57,299 nt of DNA from Rhodospirillales bacterium (GTDB lineage: Bacteria; Pseudomonadota; Alphaproteobacteria; Reyranellales; Reyranellaceae). Position 1 is the first letter of the stretch, and each line of letters opens with the position of its first letter. The notes below the pieces were generated by a model. It did not search any database and was not told the DNA's origin. It saw only the letters and a program-made list of their open reading frames with translations. The stretch spans positions 1-57,299 of the forward strand of contig JACPOB010000076.1 of NCBI GenBank assembly GCA_016185145.1, read 5' to 3'. Positions 19,064 to 27,999 of the stretch are shown piece by piece. The translations under genes were made by a program, and so were the position numbers.

Positions 19064-20419
19064 ATGCGCGAAGGCAGCCTCGAAGCCCCCGTCCGCCATG
19101 CCCTGGACTGGCAGAACCCGTGGTTCTGGGATGAGAAAGCACTCGAGAAGGAGATGGAGCGCGTCTTCGACATCTGTCACGGCTGCCGGCGCTGCTTCAA
19201 TCTCTGCGATTCCTTCCCGCGCCTGTTCGATCTCATAGACAACGGCCCGACGGGCGAGCTCGACGGCGTGAAGAAGGAGGACTACGCCTCGGTCGAAGAA
19301 GCCTGCACGCTCTGCGACATGTGCTTCATGACCAAGTGTCCGTACGTGCCGCCGCATGAATGGGCGCTCGATTTCCCGCATCTCATGCTGCGCCATCGCG
19401 CCGTGAAGGCGCGCAAGGACGGCGTCGACTTCGTCGAGGCCCAGCTGGCCGACACCGACCGCATGGGCCGGCTCGGCACCTTCACAGCCGGCATCGCCAA
19501 CTTCGTGAGCGACGAGCACAACAAGATCACCCGTCCGGCCCTGGAGAAATGGGCGGGCATCCATCACGGCGCGCGCCTGCCCAAATATGCCGGCGAGACC
19601 TTCGTGATCCGCGCTGCGCGCGAAGGCGTGGAGCTGAACGAGGCCGCGCCGGCCTTCGGCAAGCGCAAGGCCGTGCTCTATGCCACCTGCTACGTGAACT
19701 TCAACAACACCGGCATCGGCGCGGCGGCGCGCGCGGTGCTGGCCCGGAACGGCGTGGCAACCGAGGTCGTTCATCCTCATTGCTGCGGCATGCCGAAGCT
19801 CGAGCTGGGCGATCTCGAAGGCGTCGCCGCCGCGGCCCGCCAGGTGACGGATGCCCTGCTGCCCTGGGTCGACAAGGGCTACGACGTGATCGCGCTGACG
19901 CCCTCCTGCGCGCTGATGCTGAAGTTCGAATGGCCGCTGATCATGCCCAAGGATGCTGCGGTCGACCGATTGTCGCAGGCGACGTTCGACATCTCCGAAT
20001 ACGTCGTCGACATCGCCAAGAAGGAAGGCCTCGCGCCCGGCCTGGAGACGATCGAGGGCGGCGTCAGCGTCCATCTGGCCTGCCATGCACGGGCGCAGAA
20101 CATGGGCGCCAAGGCGGCCGAGATGCTGCGCCTGGTGCCCAAGACGCGCGTCGCCGTGATCGAGCGCTGCAGCGGCCATGGCGGCATCTGGGGCGCGCGC
20201 ACCGAGAATTTCGAGACCGCGGTGAAGGTCGGCAAGCCCGCCGCCCAGGCCGCGATCAAGAACGACACCAGCTTCGTCGCGTCGGAGTGCCCGCTGGCCG
20301 CCGATCACCTGATGCAGGTGATGGAGATGACGGCGGGCGACCAGACGCTGAAGCCTTCGCGCGCCAATCATCCCATCGAGTTGATGGCGCAGGCCTACGG
20401 ACTGACGGTGAAACCATGA
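19064..20419 (+). CDS. Fe-S cluster CCG-domain oxidoreductase (HdrD/GlpC-like), rubrerythrin-linked
   Basis: 451 residues. The N-terminal third has two [4Fe-4S] motifs of CxxCxxCxxxC type, [11 protein letters not shown] (38-48) and [13 protein letters not shown] (about 82-94). Two CCG-type domains follow: the first has ATCYVNFNN and [11 protein letters not shown]; the second has LACHARAQN and [10 protein letters not shown], where CSG replaces CCG. This is the layout of GlpC, GlcF and HdrD electron-transfer subunits. With rubrerythrin upstream and DUF3501 downstream it forms a gene trio seen in other proteobacteria. A role as reductant for the rubrerythrin is an inference. Its last four bases overlap the next start. 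Confidence 0.85.
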   Translation: MREGSLEAPVRHALDWQNPWFWDEKALEKEMERVFDICHGCRRCFNLCDSFPRLFDLIDNGPTGELDGVKKEDYASVEEACTLCDMCFMTKCPYVPPHEWALDFPHLMLRHRAVKARKDGVDFVEAQLADTDRMGRLGTFTAGIANFVSDEHNKITRPALEKWAGIHHGARLPKYAGETFVIRAAREGVELNEAAPAFGKRKAVLYATCYVNFNNTGIGAAARAVLARNGVATEVVHPHCCGMPKLELGDLEGVAAAARQVTDALLPWVDKGYDVIALTPSCALMLKFEWPLIMPKDAAVDRLSQATFDISEYVVDIAKKEGLAPGLETIEGGVSVHLACHARAQNMGAKAAEMLRLVPKTRVAVIERCSGHGGIWGARTENFETAVKVGKPAAQAAIKNDTSFVASECPLAADHLMQVMEMTAGDQTLKPSRANHPIELMAQAYGLTVKP

Positions 20420-21003
20420 CGCCGCGTGCAATCGAAGTGTCCGCCATCCTGCCGCTCACCGAATACGTGAAGGTGCGGGCCGAGCGCCGGCGGCAGATTT
20501 CCGAGATCAAGAAGAACCGCCGGCTGGAGGTCGGGCCGTTTGCGACCTTCTACTTCGAATCCTACGAGACCATGCTGCACCAGGTGCACGAGATGCTCTT
20601 CATCGAGAAGGGCGGCCCGGCGCAGATCCCCGACGAGCTCGCGGCCTACAATCCGCTGATCCCTCAGGGCAGCGAGCTGGTCGCCACGGTGATGTTCGAG
20701 ATCGACGATCCGGTGCGCCGCGGGCGTGTCCTCGCGACCTTGGGCGGCGTCGAGGATCGGGCCTTCATCCGCGTCGGCGGCGAGATGATCCGTGGTGTCC
20801 CCGAAGGCGACCAGGAGCGCTCGCGCGAGGACGGCAAGGCCTCGTCGGTGCAGTTCATCCGCTTCGCCTTCACCGCGGCCCAGGTCGCGGCGTTCCGCGT
20901 CGTCGTCGGAGACGTCGTGGTCGGCTTCGACCATCCCAACTACGGCCACATGGCGGTGATGCCGCAGGCCGTGCGACAGGCGCTGTCGGCCGACTTTTCG
21001 TGA
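20416..21003 (+). CDS. DUF3501 family protein
   Basis: 195 residues, soluble, starting [20 protein letters not shown]. The N-terminal RAERRRQISEIKKNRRLEVG, the FATFYFESYETMLHQVHEML block and GVDHPNYGH-like ending (VVVGFDHPNYGHMAVM) match the DUF3501 family, which has no assigned reaction and is usually encoded beside rubrerythrin and an HdrD-like Fe-S protein. ATGA overlap with the preceding gene argues for coupled translation and a shared complex or pathway. Confidence 0.83.
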   Translation: MTPRAIEVSAILPLTEYVKVRAERRRQISEIKKNRRLEVGPFATFYFESYETMLHQVHEMLFIEKGGPAQIPDELAAYNPLIPQGSELVATVMFEIDDPVRRGRVLATLGGVEDRAFIRVGGEMIRGVPEGDQERSREDGKASSVQFIRFAFTAAQVAAFRVVVGDVVVGFDHPNYGHMAVMPQAVRQALSADFS

Positions 21004-21027
21004 TTCTTCCGGACCGCGCGCCGGCGG

Positions 21028-21909
21028 TCAGTAGGCCGTCCGCAGCACGAGCACGACCGGATCGCCTGGCATGTTGGCCGGGATCGGCGGAAAGGGCGCG
21101 GCGCTGCGGATGGCTTCCAGCTCGGCGGCGTCGACGGCGGGTCGGCCGCTCGATGTGCTGATGCTGACGCCGAGCAGCGAGCCGTCGCGCGCCAGCGTGA
21201 CCCGCGTCACGACCATGCCCGTCTGATTGGCGGCGCGCGCCCTGAGGCTTCTGTCCCGATAGGGCGCGAGATGGCGATGGACGCGCGACAGATAGTCGTT
21301 GCGCTGCCGGCCTTGTCCGGCGAGCAGGTCCGCCGGGTTGGGACCGGGCAGGGGTGCGGGTATCGACGCCGGCGCCTCGGTGGGCGGCCGATACTGCGCC
21401 GGCGGGCCGGGCCGCGGCGGCATCGGCTGCGTGCGTGGCACCGGCCTCGGCGGCGCGCCAGCTGGCGGCTTGGCGAATTCGCGCGAGGTCGGCGGCGGCG
21501 GCGGCTCGGGTACCGGCGGCACGGAGAACTCGTAGATCGGCAGTGTCGGCACCGGCTCGGGCTGCGGCGTGGCGCGCGACCGTTGCGACGGCTGAGCCGG
21601 CTCGCTCGAGGGCTGCGCGGGCGCCAGCGCCTGCTGTTCGGGCTCGCGGCTGGGCTCGGTCGACGGGGCCGGGCTCGCCGCCAGCGATTCGGCTGGCGGG
21701 CCGATCCTTGCCGGATCCTGCAGGCCGACATTCGACGGCGAGCTGTCGAACATGACCATGATCGGCTCTTCCGGCGATTCGGGCGGCTGCAAAGGTGAAA
21801 GCCACCAGATGCCGACCCCGACCAGCGCATGCAGGACCACCGCCAGGGCCACGGCGGCCGGCGGCATGTGCTGCTCCACGCGTGGCTGGACGATGCTGGC
21901 GTCGGTCAC
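21028..21909 (-). CDS. TonB-family protein (paralogue A)
   Basis: 293 residues. A short cytoplasmic start is followed by one membrane helix (about residues 17-37), a Pro-rich periplasmic linker (about 40-200, with runs such as PEPPPPPTSREF and PMPPRPGPPAQYRPP) and a C-terminal TonB domain (GMVVTRVTLARDGSLLGVSI, then FPPIPANMPGDPVVLVL). It resembles TonB/TolA-like energy transducers of outer-membrane receptors. No ExbB, ExbD or receptor gene lies in the window. The GTG start at 21909 is inferred from the similar leader and start of the adjacent paralogue. Confidence 0.85.
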   Translation of the reverse strand: MTDASIVQPRVEQHMPPAAVALAVVLHALVGVGIWWLSPLQPPESPEEPIMVMFDSSPSNVGLQDPARIGPPAESLAASPAPSTEPSREPEQQALAPAQPSSEPAQPSQRSRATPQPEPVPTLPIYEFSVPPVPEPPPPPTSREFAKPPAGAPPRPVPRTQPMPPRPGPPAQYRPPTEAPASIPAPLPGPNPADLLAGQGRQRNDYLSRVHRHLAPYRDRSLRARAANQTGMVVTRVTLARDGSLLGVSISTSSGRPAVDAAELEAIRSAAPFPPIPANMPGDPVVLVLRTAY

Positions 21910-21964
21910 GGTGGTCCCGTTCTACGTCCGCAGGCCGGTGGCGGCCAAGCTGGCGCCCGGCCTC

Positions 21965-23011
21965 TCAGTTTCGCCTGAAGTTGAGCGGCAGGATGAAGGT
22001 GTGCTGGGCCCCCGGAATGTCGTCGGGCAACGGCATGTACGGGCCGGCCGCACGGACCATGCTGACGGTGAAGCTGTCCAGCGTCGACGATCCGCTGGAA
22101 CGGCTGACGCCGGCATCGACGAGCCGACCGTCACGGGCAATCGTGATTCGCAACACGACGGTCCCCGCCTCGGCCGTGGCGTTGCGCACGAACTGCTGAT
22201 GCTGCGACAGCTTCTGGGCGACGTACCAGAGGTATTGGTCTTCCAGACGCTTGTTGCCGTAGGTCTGGGCGGGATTGACGAGATTCGGCGCTTGGCGCGA
22301 AGCCTGCTGGTCGCTCGGCGGCGGTGGCAGATTGGAGAGCGGCGAGGATTTCAAGGCCTGCTGCTGTTGCGGCCGAGGCGCCGGCGGTGGCGCCGGCTGG
22401 ACGCGGGGCTGGGTCGGCGGCGGCGCCTGGGGAGCGGGCGGCGGCGGCGCGGGCGGCCTCGGGACTTCCTGAGAGGTGACCGGTGGCGGCGGCGCATCGA
22501 GCGGCGGCAGCTCGCTTTCGAGCGTACGCGCCGGCGGTGGCGGAGGAGGCGGGGGCGGCGGCGTGGCAAGCGCCTGCTGCTGCTCGACCTTGGGGGGCTC
22601 GGGCTGCGTCGCTTCCTGGGCCGGGGTCTCGGGCTTGGGCGGCGTGGGCTGCTCGGTGCCCGGGGTCGTCGCCTTGGGATCGGGATTGGGGGAGAACGGC
22701 GTCAAGCCGAGGCGCATCGGCGACGTGGGGGCGGCGGGCGCGGGCGTTGGCGCTGTGGGCACTGGCGCTGCGGGCACTGCAGACCGGGCCGGCGGTTCGG
22801 GTGTGGGCGGCGGTTGCGGCGGCTCGGCTGGCTTCGGGACTTCCTGCTCCATCGTGATGGCGATCACGTCGGGCGTGGTGTCGACATAGCGCAGTGGGGA
22901 GATCCAGTAGAGCGCGGCCGCGACGGCAAGGTGCAGTGTCGTCGTCATCGCCACGGCGACGGGCGACATATGGTCGGAGCGCGCGTAGGAGAGGCTTACT
23001 GCGTGGGCCAC
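21965..23011 (-). CDS. TonB-family protein (paralogue B)
   Basis: 348 residues with the same plan as the downstream neighbour: a membrane helix near residues 19-40, a longer Pro/Gln-rich linker (about 45-245, including PPPPPPPPPPARTLE and QPAPPPAPRPQQQQ) and a TonB C-terminal domain (GTVVLRITIARDGRLVDAGV, then MPLPDDIPGAQHTFILPLNF). Both genes start with GTG after a leader CGTAGAA(A)CGGGG/ACCACC, so they probably arose by tandem duplication. They are 55 bases apart on the same strand. Confidence 0.85.
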   Translation of the reverse strand: MAHAVSLSYARSDHMSPVAVAMTTTLHLAVAAALYWISPLRYVDTTPDVIAITMEQEVPKPAEPPQPPPTPEPPARSAVPAAPVPTAPTPAPAAPTSPMRLGLTPFSPNPDPKATTPGTEQPTPPKPETPAQEATQPEPPKVEQQQALATPPPPPPPPPPARTLESELPPLDAPPPPVTSQEVPRPPAPPPPAPQAPPPTQPRVQPAPPPAPRPQQQQALKSSPLSNLPPPPSDQQASRQAPNLVNPAQTYGNKRLEDQYLWYVAQKLSQHQQFVRNATAEAGTVVLRITIARDGRLVDAGVSRSSGSSTLDSFTVSMVRAAGPYMPLPDDIPGAQHTFILPLNFRRN

Positions 23012-23340
23012 GGTGACCCCGTTTCTACGTCCCGGCCGCGGGGGCCGCTAGGGGCTCGTCACAGAGGTTTTGGCGGTTGATCGGCCTCGATCCGCTACGG
23101 TGACAGCATTGCCTGCACGTCGGTCGAGCGACGCAAGCCATGGTATGACGGCGGTGGCGGCTCCCAGATATGGCCCCTCCTGGAGCCTCAAAAGTCGCAA
23201 TAAAAGAACCCGGCCTCGCCGGCGGATTGCTGCGATGCTGATGTGAACGGTAGTTATTGACAAGCACTTCTGTTCTCATTAGAGTGCGAGCATCCAGCGT
23301 GAGGGCAGCAGAAAATCCAGAAGATTCACACGCCGAGCCG
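23012..23340. other. Intergenic region between tonB-like B and the SH3b gene
   Basis: 329 bases without a convincing gene. A small minus-strand frame (23025-23279) has no family features and no SD. The only structured signal I see is a plus-strand promoter-like pair at 23257-23285. Confidence 0.5.
23257..23285 (+). promoter_or_regulatory. Promoter-like sequence with no gene in its direction
   Basis: TTGACA and TAGAGT are separated by exactly 17 bases, a strong sigma-70 type match. The next gene downstream is on the opposite strand, so the transcript would run antisense to the SH3b gene or be a small RNA. It may also be chance. Confidence 0.35.
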
Positions 23341-23877
23341 CTAGTTTATCGGCTCGGATTTATAGACGCCCCACATGCCGGTGCGTTCGATCCAGCCGCT
23401 GACGCCGGCCGCCCTGACCCGGCACCAGTCGCCCGTACAGGAGCGGATTTCGCCCACCACCTCGGGCTCGAGCTTGGCCACGACCTCGGCCGAGGTTGCC
23501 GGCGTCTTGTGCAGGGCGGCAGGCTTGGCCGCGATGATGAAGGAGCGCTTGCCGCTCAGCAGGCTCTGATGGACCCAGCCGCTCGCCCCCTGCCAATCGC
23601 GGATTTTCCGCCAATTCTCGAACTCGGCGACGATCTCGACCGGCATGCTCTTGCGCTTGAAGACCCAGTCGACCGGGTAGCGCGAACCGGGGCCGGTGCG
23701 GACATTGACTTCGTCGGACCGGAGCGAGGCGAAGCGGGGAATCGGCAGGCCCGAGCCCTTCCGTTGCTGGGCGCTGGTCGACTTGTCGCCGGCCTGCGGG
23801 GCGGCCGCCACGGGCAGGCCGAAGGCCGCCAATGCGACGAAGCTAGCCCAAAGCCGGACCGACGATCGGATTCCCAT
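23341..23877 (-). CDS. Secreted bacterial SH3 (SH3b) domain protein
   Basis: 178 residues with a signal peptide (MGIRSSVRLWASFVALAAFG, cut after PVAAA). One SH3b domain is visible at about 52-108: SDEVNVRTGPGSRYPVDWVF, then MPVEIVAEFENWRKIRDWQG and SGWVHQSLLSG. A second, partial repeat follows at about 113-172 (KPAALHKTPATSAEVVAKLE, then CTGDWCRVRAAGVSGWIERT). Such periplasmic proteins usually bind cell-wall peptides. A Cys pair in CTGDWC could form a disulphide. Confidence 0.87.
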   Translation of the reverse strand: MGIRSSVRLWASFVALAAFGLPVAAAPQAGDKSTSAQQRKGSGLPIPRFASLRSDEVNVRTGPGSRYPVDWVFKRKSMPVEIVAEFENWRKIRDWQGASGWVHQSLLSGKRSFIIAAKPAALHKTPATSAEVVAKLEPEVVGEIRSCTGDWCRVRAAGVSGWIERTGMWGVYKSEPIN

Positions 23878-24033
23878 CGACGCCTATATACCTCAAATCT
23901 CCGCGTCGGGCGACAACCACTTGAAAGAATGGGCTTTTTCGTCCCAGGGCGCGATATGTCCCGTGGCTGGACAAGGCGCGCTTTGTATTGCTAATCGGGC
24001 TCATCCCCTGACGCGCCAGCCGGTCCCGATTAC

Positions 24034-25029
24034 ATGCCGACAAGTTCCAAGAAAAAGCCGCTGGTGATCGTCACCCGGAAGCTGCCGGATGCGATCGAGA
24101 CCCGGCTGATGGAGCTGTTCGATACGCGGCTCAACGCCGACGACAAGCCGCTGACCTCGGCCCAGCTCGTCGAGGCGGTGAAGACGGCCGACGTGCTGGT
24201 GCCCACCGTGACCGACCGTATCGACAGCCGCGTCCTGTCGCAGGCCGGGCCGCGGCTGAAGCTGATCGCTTCTTTCGGCACCGGCGTCGACCATATCGAC
24301 CTCGACACCGCCCGCCAGCGCGGCATCACCGTCACCAACACGCCGGGCGTGCTGACCGAGGACACCGCCGACATGACCATGGCGCTGGTGCTGGCGACGG
24401 CGCGGCGCATGGGCGAGGGCGAGCGCATGGTGCGCGCCAGCCAATGGACGGGCTGGAGCCCGACGGCGATGCTGGGGGCCAGACTGCTCGGCAAGCGCAT
24501 GGGCATCGTCGGCATGGGCCGCATCGGCCAGGCGGTGGCGCGCCGCGCGCGCGGCTTCGGCCTCGCCATCCACTATCACAACCGCAAGCGCGTCCATCCC
24601 GAGATCGAGCGCGAGCTCGAGGCGACCTACTGGGAGAGCCTCGACCAGATGCTGGCGCGCATGGACATCGTGTCGGTGAACTGCCCGCACACGCCCGCGA
24701 CCTTCCATCTGCTCTCGGCGCGGCGGCTGAAGCTGATGAAGCCTACGGCTATCATCGTCAACACCGCGCGCGGCGAGGTGATCGACGAGAACGCCTTGGT
24801 GCGCATGCTGAAGGCGGGCGAGCTCGCCGGCGCCGGCCTCGACGTCTACGAGCACGAGCCGCAGGTCAATCCCAAGCTGCTCGAGCTCGATCGCGTCGTG
24901 CTGCTGCCGCACATGGGCTCGGCCACCCTGGAAGGCCGCATCGACATGGGCGAGAAGGTGCTGATCAACATCAAGACCTTCGCCGACGGCCACAAGCCGC
25001 CGGACCGGGTTCTGGCGACCATGTTCTGA
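24034..25029 (+). CDS. D-isomer-specific 2-hydroxyacid dehydrogenase (glyoxylate/hydroxypyruvate reductase type)
   Basis: 331 residues. It reduces 2-oxoacids such as glyoxylate or hydroxypyruvate with NAD(P)H. The catalytic domain halves flank a Rossmann domain (GKRMGIVGMGRIGQAVARRA, near 152-171). Catalytic Arg is in NTARGEVIDE, Glu in GLDVYEHEPQVNP and His in LLPHMGSAT. LKLIASFGTGVDHIDL and NTPGVLTEDTADM are family signatures. It is a single gene, ending in a repeat cluster and converging with the BrkB-like gene. Confidence 0.92.
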   Translation: MPTSSKKKPLVIVTRKLPDAIETRLMELFDTRLNADDKPLTSAQLVEAVKTADVLVPTVTDRIDSRVLSQAGPRLKLIASFGTGVDHIDLDTARQRGITVTNTPGVLTEDTADMTMALVLATARRMGEGERMVRASQWTGWSPTAMLGARLLGKRMGIVGMGRIGQAVARRARGFGLAIHYHNRKRVHPEIERELEATYWESLDQMLARMDIVSVNCPHTPATFHLLSARRLKLMKPTAIIVNTARGEVIDENALVRMLKAGELAGAGLDVYEHEPQVNPKLLELDRVVLLPHMGSATLEGRIDMGEKVLINIKTFADGHKPPDRVLATMF

Positions 25030-25034
25030 TTTCG

Positions 25035-25173
25035 TGCCGGACCGCGGATCTCCAGGTCCGCTCATTTCTTCCGGACCGCGCGCTTCTTGCGCGCTCATGA
25101 TCATGAGCGAGCTGGAAGCTCGCGGTCCGGAAGACCATGATCATGAGCGGGCCTGGAGGCCCGCGGTCCGGCA
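25035..25173. repeat. Nested palindromic repeat cluster, GGACCGCG family
   Basis: Two pairs of inverted half-units lie head to head. The outer ends TGCCGGACCGCG (25035) and CGCGGTCCGGCA (ending 25173) are reverse complements; inner ends repeat CCGGACCGCG and CGCGGTCCGG around CTCATGATCATGAG. Each half-unit has its own small hairpin: CGCGC-TTCTT-GCGCG, GAGCT-GGA-AGCTC and GGGCC-TGGA-GGCCC. A lone partial copy of the CCGGACCGCGCG end is at 21009. It lies between convergent genes, where it could act as a bidirectional terminator. Confidence 0.75.
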
Positions 25174-25176
25174 AGA

Positions 25177-26079
25177 CTAAAGATCCCCCTCCACCATTTC
25201 CCTCCGCCGATCCTGGATCAGCACGTCGCGCGTCGAGCGGCCGATCTGGGCGCCGAGCAGGATGGTCAGCGCGGTCCAGTACATCCAGACCATGATGGCG
25301 GCGAAGCCCGCCGTGGCGCCGAAGGCCGAGGTGAGCTGCGTCACCTCGAAGTAGTAGACCAGCGCGCGGTTGCCGGTGGCGAACAGCAGCGCATTCACCG
25401 CGCCGCCGATCAGTGCATAGCGCCAGGGCACGCTGCCGCTCGGCAACCACTTGTAGATCAGGGTGAAGAACCCCGACAGCAGCCCGTAGTGGACGAACCC
25501 CGATATGGCCGGCCCGATCCACACGCCCAGCACCGGGAACTTCTCCAGCGCGCCGGCATAGGCCGAGAGCAGCACGCTCGCCAGGATGACCGCGATCAGC
25601 AGCAGGCCGAGCACGACCATCATCGCCAGCGCCAGCAATCGCGACTGCACGGTCGCCACCACCGGCTGGAACGGGCTCACCGGATGCAGCACGTGGACCG
25701 CGGGCGTGCTCCAGATGGCGTTGATGCTGTCGTCGAGCTCGACGAAGACGCGGCTGCCCGTATAGACCAGCACGACCGCGCCGATGATGGCGGCCATGCC
25801 GCCGCCCCGGAACAGATCCTGCGAGGCATAGCGCTGGATGCCCGCAAGCTGGTCGGGCTGCAACACCGTGCCGAGCGCATCGAATACCGCTTGTTGCGCC
25901 ATCAGCCGTCCCACGATCGGTTCGGCCACGGCGATGCTGAAGATCATGATCGGGCCGATGGCGAACATGGTGTAGAAGGCCATGGCCGCGGCCGAGGTCG
26001 ACAGCCGGTTGGTGAAGAAGCCCAGGCCCACCGAATAGGCGATGCTCCAGAGCGTGCGCGGCAGGGAAAGCGGGGTCAT
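25177..26079 (-). CDS. YihY/BrkB-family inner membrane protein
   Basis: 300 residues with about six membrane helices. Family features include FFTNRLSTSAAAMAFYTMFA near the start, GAVVLVYTGSRVFVELDDSI and the late block YKWLPSGSVPWRYALIGGAV and LTSAFGATAGFAAIMVWMYW. These proteins were once called ribonuclease BN; no enzymatic role is established. It starts 2 bases after the acyltransferase stop, so the two are probably one transcript. Confidence 0.9.
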   Translation of the reverse strand: MTPLSLPRTLWSIAYSVGLGFFTNRLSTSAAAMAFYTMFAIGPIMIFSIAVAEPIVGRLMAQQAVFDALGTVLQPDQLAGIQRYASQDLFRGGGMAAIIGAVVLVYTGSRVFVELDDSINAIWSTPAVHVLHPVSPFQPVVATVQSRLLALAMMVVLGLLLIAVILASVLLSAYAGALEKFPVLGVWIGPAISGFVHYGLLSGFFTLIYKWLPSGSVPWRYALIGGAVNALLFATGNRALVYYFEVTQLTSAFGATAGFAAIMVWMYWTALTILLGAQIGRSTRDVLIQDRRREMVEGDL

Positions 26080-26081
26080 CG

Positions 26082-27500
26082 TCAGCGCAGATGGGCGATG
26101 GCGTTGGCGTAGTAGGCGAGCACGGGCCGTTCGGCGGCCACCGCCGCGAACAGGCCCTCTTGCGGCTCGTCGATCAGACGACGCAGCTCCAGCATGCGCA
26201 GTCCGACGTCGAAGGCATAGTCGCGGTCACCGCGCGGCAGGTAGAGCTTGGCGCCGCGACCCTCGAAATGCGCCATCAGGTCGGCGGCGCGAACCTTCAG
26301 CTCCAGCTCGTCCAGCGGCTCGCGGGCCTCCAGCAGCACGGTGGCGATCACCGACACCGGCAGCACCGGCACCAAGCGGGCGATCTCGCCCATCACGTCC
26401 TTGGCCAGCCGGCCGATGACCTCGAATCGCTGGTCCTTGTCGAGGCTGCGCAGGTCGCCGCCGGATGCCGCCGCATTGCGGTCGAGCCAGTCCCGGGCGG
26501 ATATGAGGCCGCCGAAGTTCACGCAGGCATAGCCGAACCGGTACCAGCGGCCGCGCAGCATCAGGCCGAGCTGGCTCAGCCAGAAGCCGAGCGCCGTGCG
26601 CATGGCGAAGAGCGCGCTGCGCCGCGGCAGGTCCTTGTCGAGCGAGCGCAGCAGGGTGCGGTCCTCGAGCACGCGGTCGTAGTTCAGCGCCACGGGCACG
26701 AAGACGATGTCGTGGCCGCCCTTGGGATCGAACGATTTCAGCATGTAGTCGAACAGGCCGAGCTTGGGCTCGCGCAGCCGGCCGTCGCGCGACAGGCCGC
26801 CCTCGGGGTACATCGCCTGGGCGACGCCAGCCTCGGTCGCCATGTGCACGTAGCGCTCCAGCACGCGGCGATAGATCGGGCTGTTGGAGTTGCGGCGCAC
26901 GAAGTAGGCGCCCATGGAGCGGATGAGCTGCTGCAACGGCCAGATGCGCGCCCACTCGCCGACGGCGTAGCTGAGCGCGGTGCGCTCGGCCGCCAGGAAG
27001 GCCACCAGCACATAGTCCATGTTGCTGCGGTGGTTCATGACGAACACCACCGTGGTGCCGGGCGAAACGCCCGCCATGGTGCGCTCGTCGGCGAAGCCCA
27101 GGCGCACGCGGTAGAGAAAACGGGCGATGGCGCGGGCGATCGAATAGCCCAGGCGGAAGTATATGTAGGCGTTGAAGGTAGGCACGATCTCGCGCGCATA
27201 GCGATGGACCTCGGTCATCGCCACTTCGCGCGGCAGGTTGTTGGCGCGGGCATAATCGTTGGCGGCGGCGACCACCAGCGGGTCGTAGACCAGGCGGTCG
27301 ATCAGGACCTGCCGCTTGGTGAGCTGGAACGGCTTTATCTCGACGGCCAGCCGCTGGTTGACGCGGTCGATCAGCCGGTTGAGGCGGCGACGCACGAACC
27401 AGCGACCGCTCGGGATCAGCAGCCGGTCGAGCAGCGACCAGGCCGCGAAGAGGGCGATCGCGGCGAACAGCCAGAGCGGAACGGTGACCGGCTCGCCCAT
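26082..27500 (-). CDS. Glycerol-3-phosphate/1-acylglycerol-3-phosphate acyltransferase family protein (PlsB-like)
   Basis: 472 residues. A membrane helix near 8-25 precedes a long soluble part holding a PlsC-type acyltransferase domain: NHRSNMD (156-162, the HX4D catalytic motif) and YPEGGLSRDG (about 241-250). The length exceeds single-domain PlsC (about 240) and is shorter than E. coli PlsB (about 800), but the C-terminal half (ARDWLDRNAAASG onward) resembles PlsB-like proteins of alphaproteobacteria. It probably acylates glycerophosphate in phospholipid synthesis. It follows the MAPEG gene by 19 bases. Confidence 0.87.
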   Translation of the reverse strand: MGEPVTVPLWLFAAIALFAAWSLLDRLLIPSGRWFVRRRLNRLIDRVNQRLAVEIKPFQLTKRQVLIDRLVYDPLVVAAANDYARANNLPREVAMTEVHRYAREIVPTFNAYIYFRLGYSIARAIARFLYRVRLGFADERTMAGVSPGTTVVFVMNHRSNMDYVLVAFLAAERTALSYAVGEWARIWPLQQLIRSMGAYFVRRNSNSPIYRRVLERYVHMATEAGVAQAMYPEGGLSRDGRLREPKLGLFDYMLKSFDPKGGHDIVFVPVALNYDRVLEDRTLLRSLDKDLPRRSALFAMRTALGFWLSQLGLMLRGRWYRFGYACVNFGGLISARDWLDRNAAASGGDLRSLDKDQRFEVIGRLAKDVMGEIARLVPVLPVSVIATVLLEAREPLDELELKVRAADLMAHFEGRGAKLYLPRGDRDYAFDVGLRMLELRRLIDEPQEGLFAAVAAERPVLAYYANAIAHLR

Positions 27501-27519
27501 CGGTTCGCGTATCCGCCGT

Positions 27520-27906
27520 TCAGTATTGCTTCAGGGTGAAGCCCGCATAGAGGCACATGGCCGAGGCGGCCACGAGGATGATCGTCGTGCCCGTCGCGCC
27601 GATCACGCGGCCGAGCGGAATGAAACCAAGCAGGCCGCCGGCGTGCAGCACGCGCGATAGCAGCAATACCAGCGACACGATCGCGATCGGCCAGTAGCCG
27701 TAGTAGTCGCTGGCGACATAGATCAGCACCAGGCAGAGCGGCACGAACTCCATGAAATTCCCGTGCGCCCGGATCGCCGCCAGCATCTCGGGATCGCCGC
27801 CGTCGCCCAGCCATATCTTCTTCTGCATGCGCAGACGGCCGACGCTCACCGTCAGGGACACGGCAAGCAATCCCAACAACCCTGCGCAGACGAAAAACAC
27901 CGGCAT
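27520..27906 (-). CDS. MAPEG-family membrane protein
   Basis: 128 residues, four membrane helices. The MAPEG signature is GGDPEMLAAIRAHGNFMEFV (about 40-59), followed by VPLCLVLIYVASDYYGYWPI and LLSRVLHAGGLLGFIPLG. MAPEG proteins are membrane-associated glutathione or eicosanoid enzymes; bacterial members are mostly unassigned. The start MPVFFVCAGL at 27906 is preferred because the upstream in-frame stretch (from 28002) is charged and overlaps a repeat element. Confidence 0.88.
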   Translation of the reverse strand: MPVFFVCAGLLGLLAVSLTVSVGRLRMQKKIWLGDGGDPEMLAAIRAHGNFMEFVPLCLVLIYVASDYYGYWPIAIVSLVLLLSRVLHAGGLLGFIPLGRVIGATGTTIILVAASAMCLYAGFTLKQY

Positions 27907-27999
27907 CCGACAGCCTCCCCCTGATCGCCCGCATTGTATGGCCATATTGATCAGGGCCAAAGCGGCGCGGGCGGGGGAAGCAATCTCGATCATCGTCGT

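Noticed and set aside
23025..23279. 84-residue minus-strand frame in the gap before the SH3b gene
   Set aside because: No SD, no domain, composition unlike coding sequence here; probably chance.
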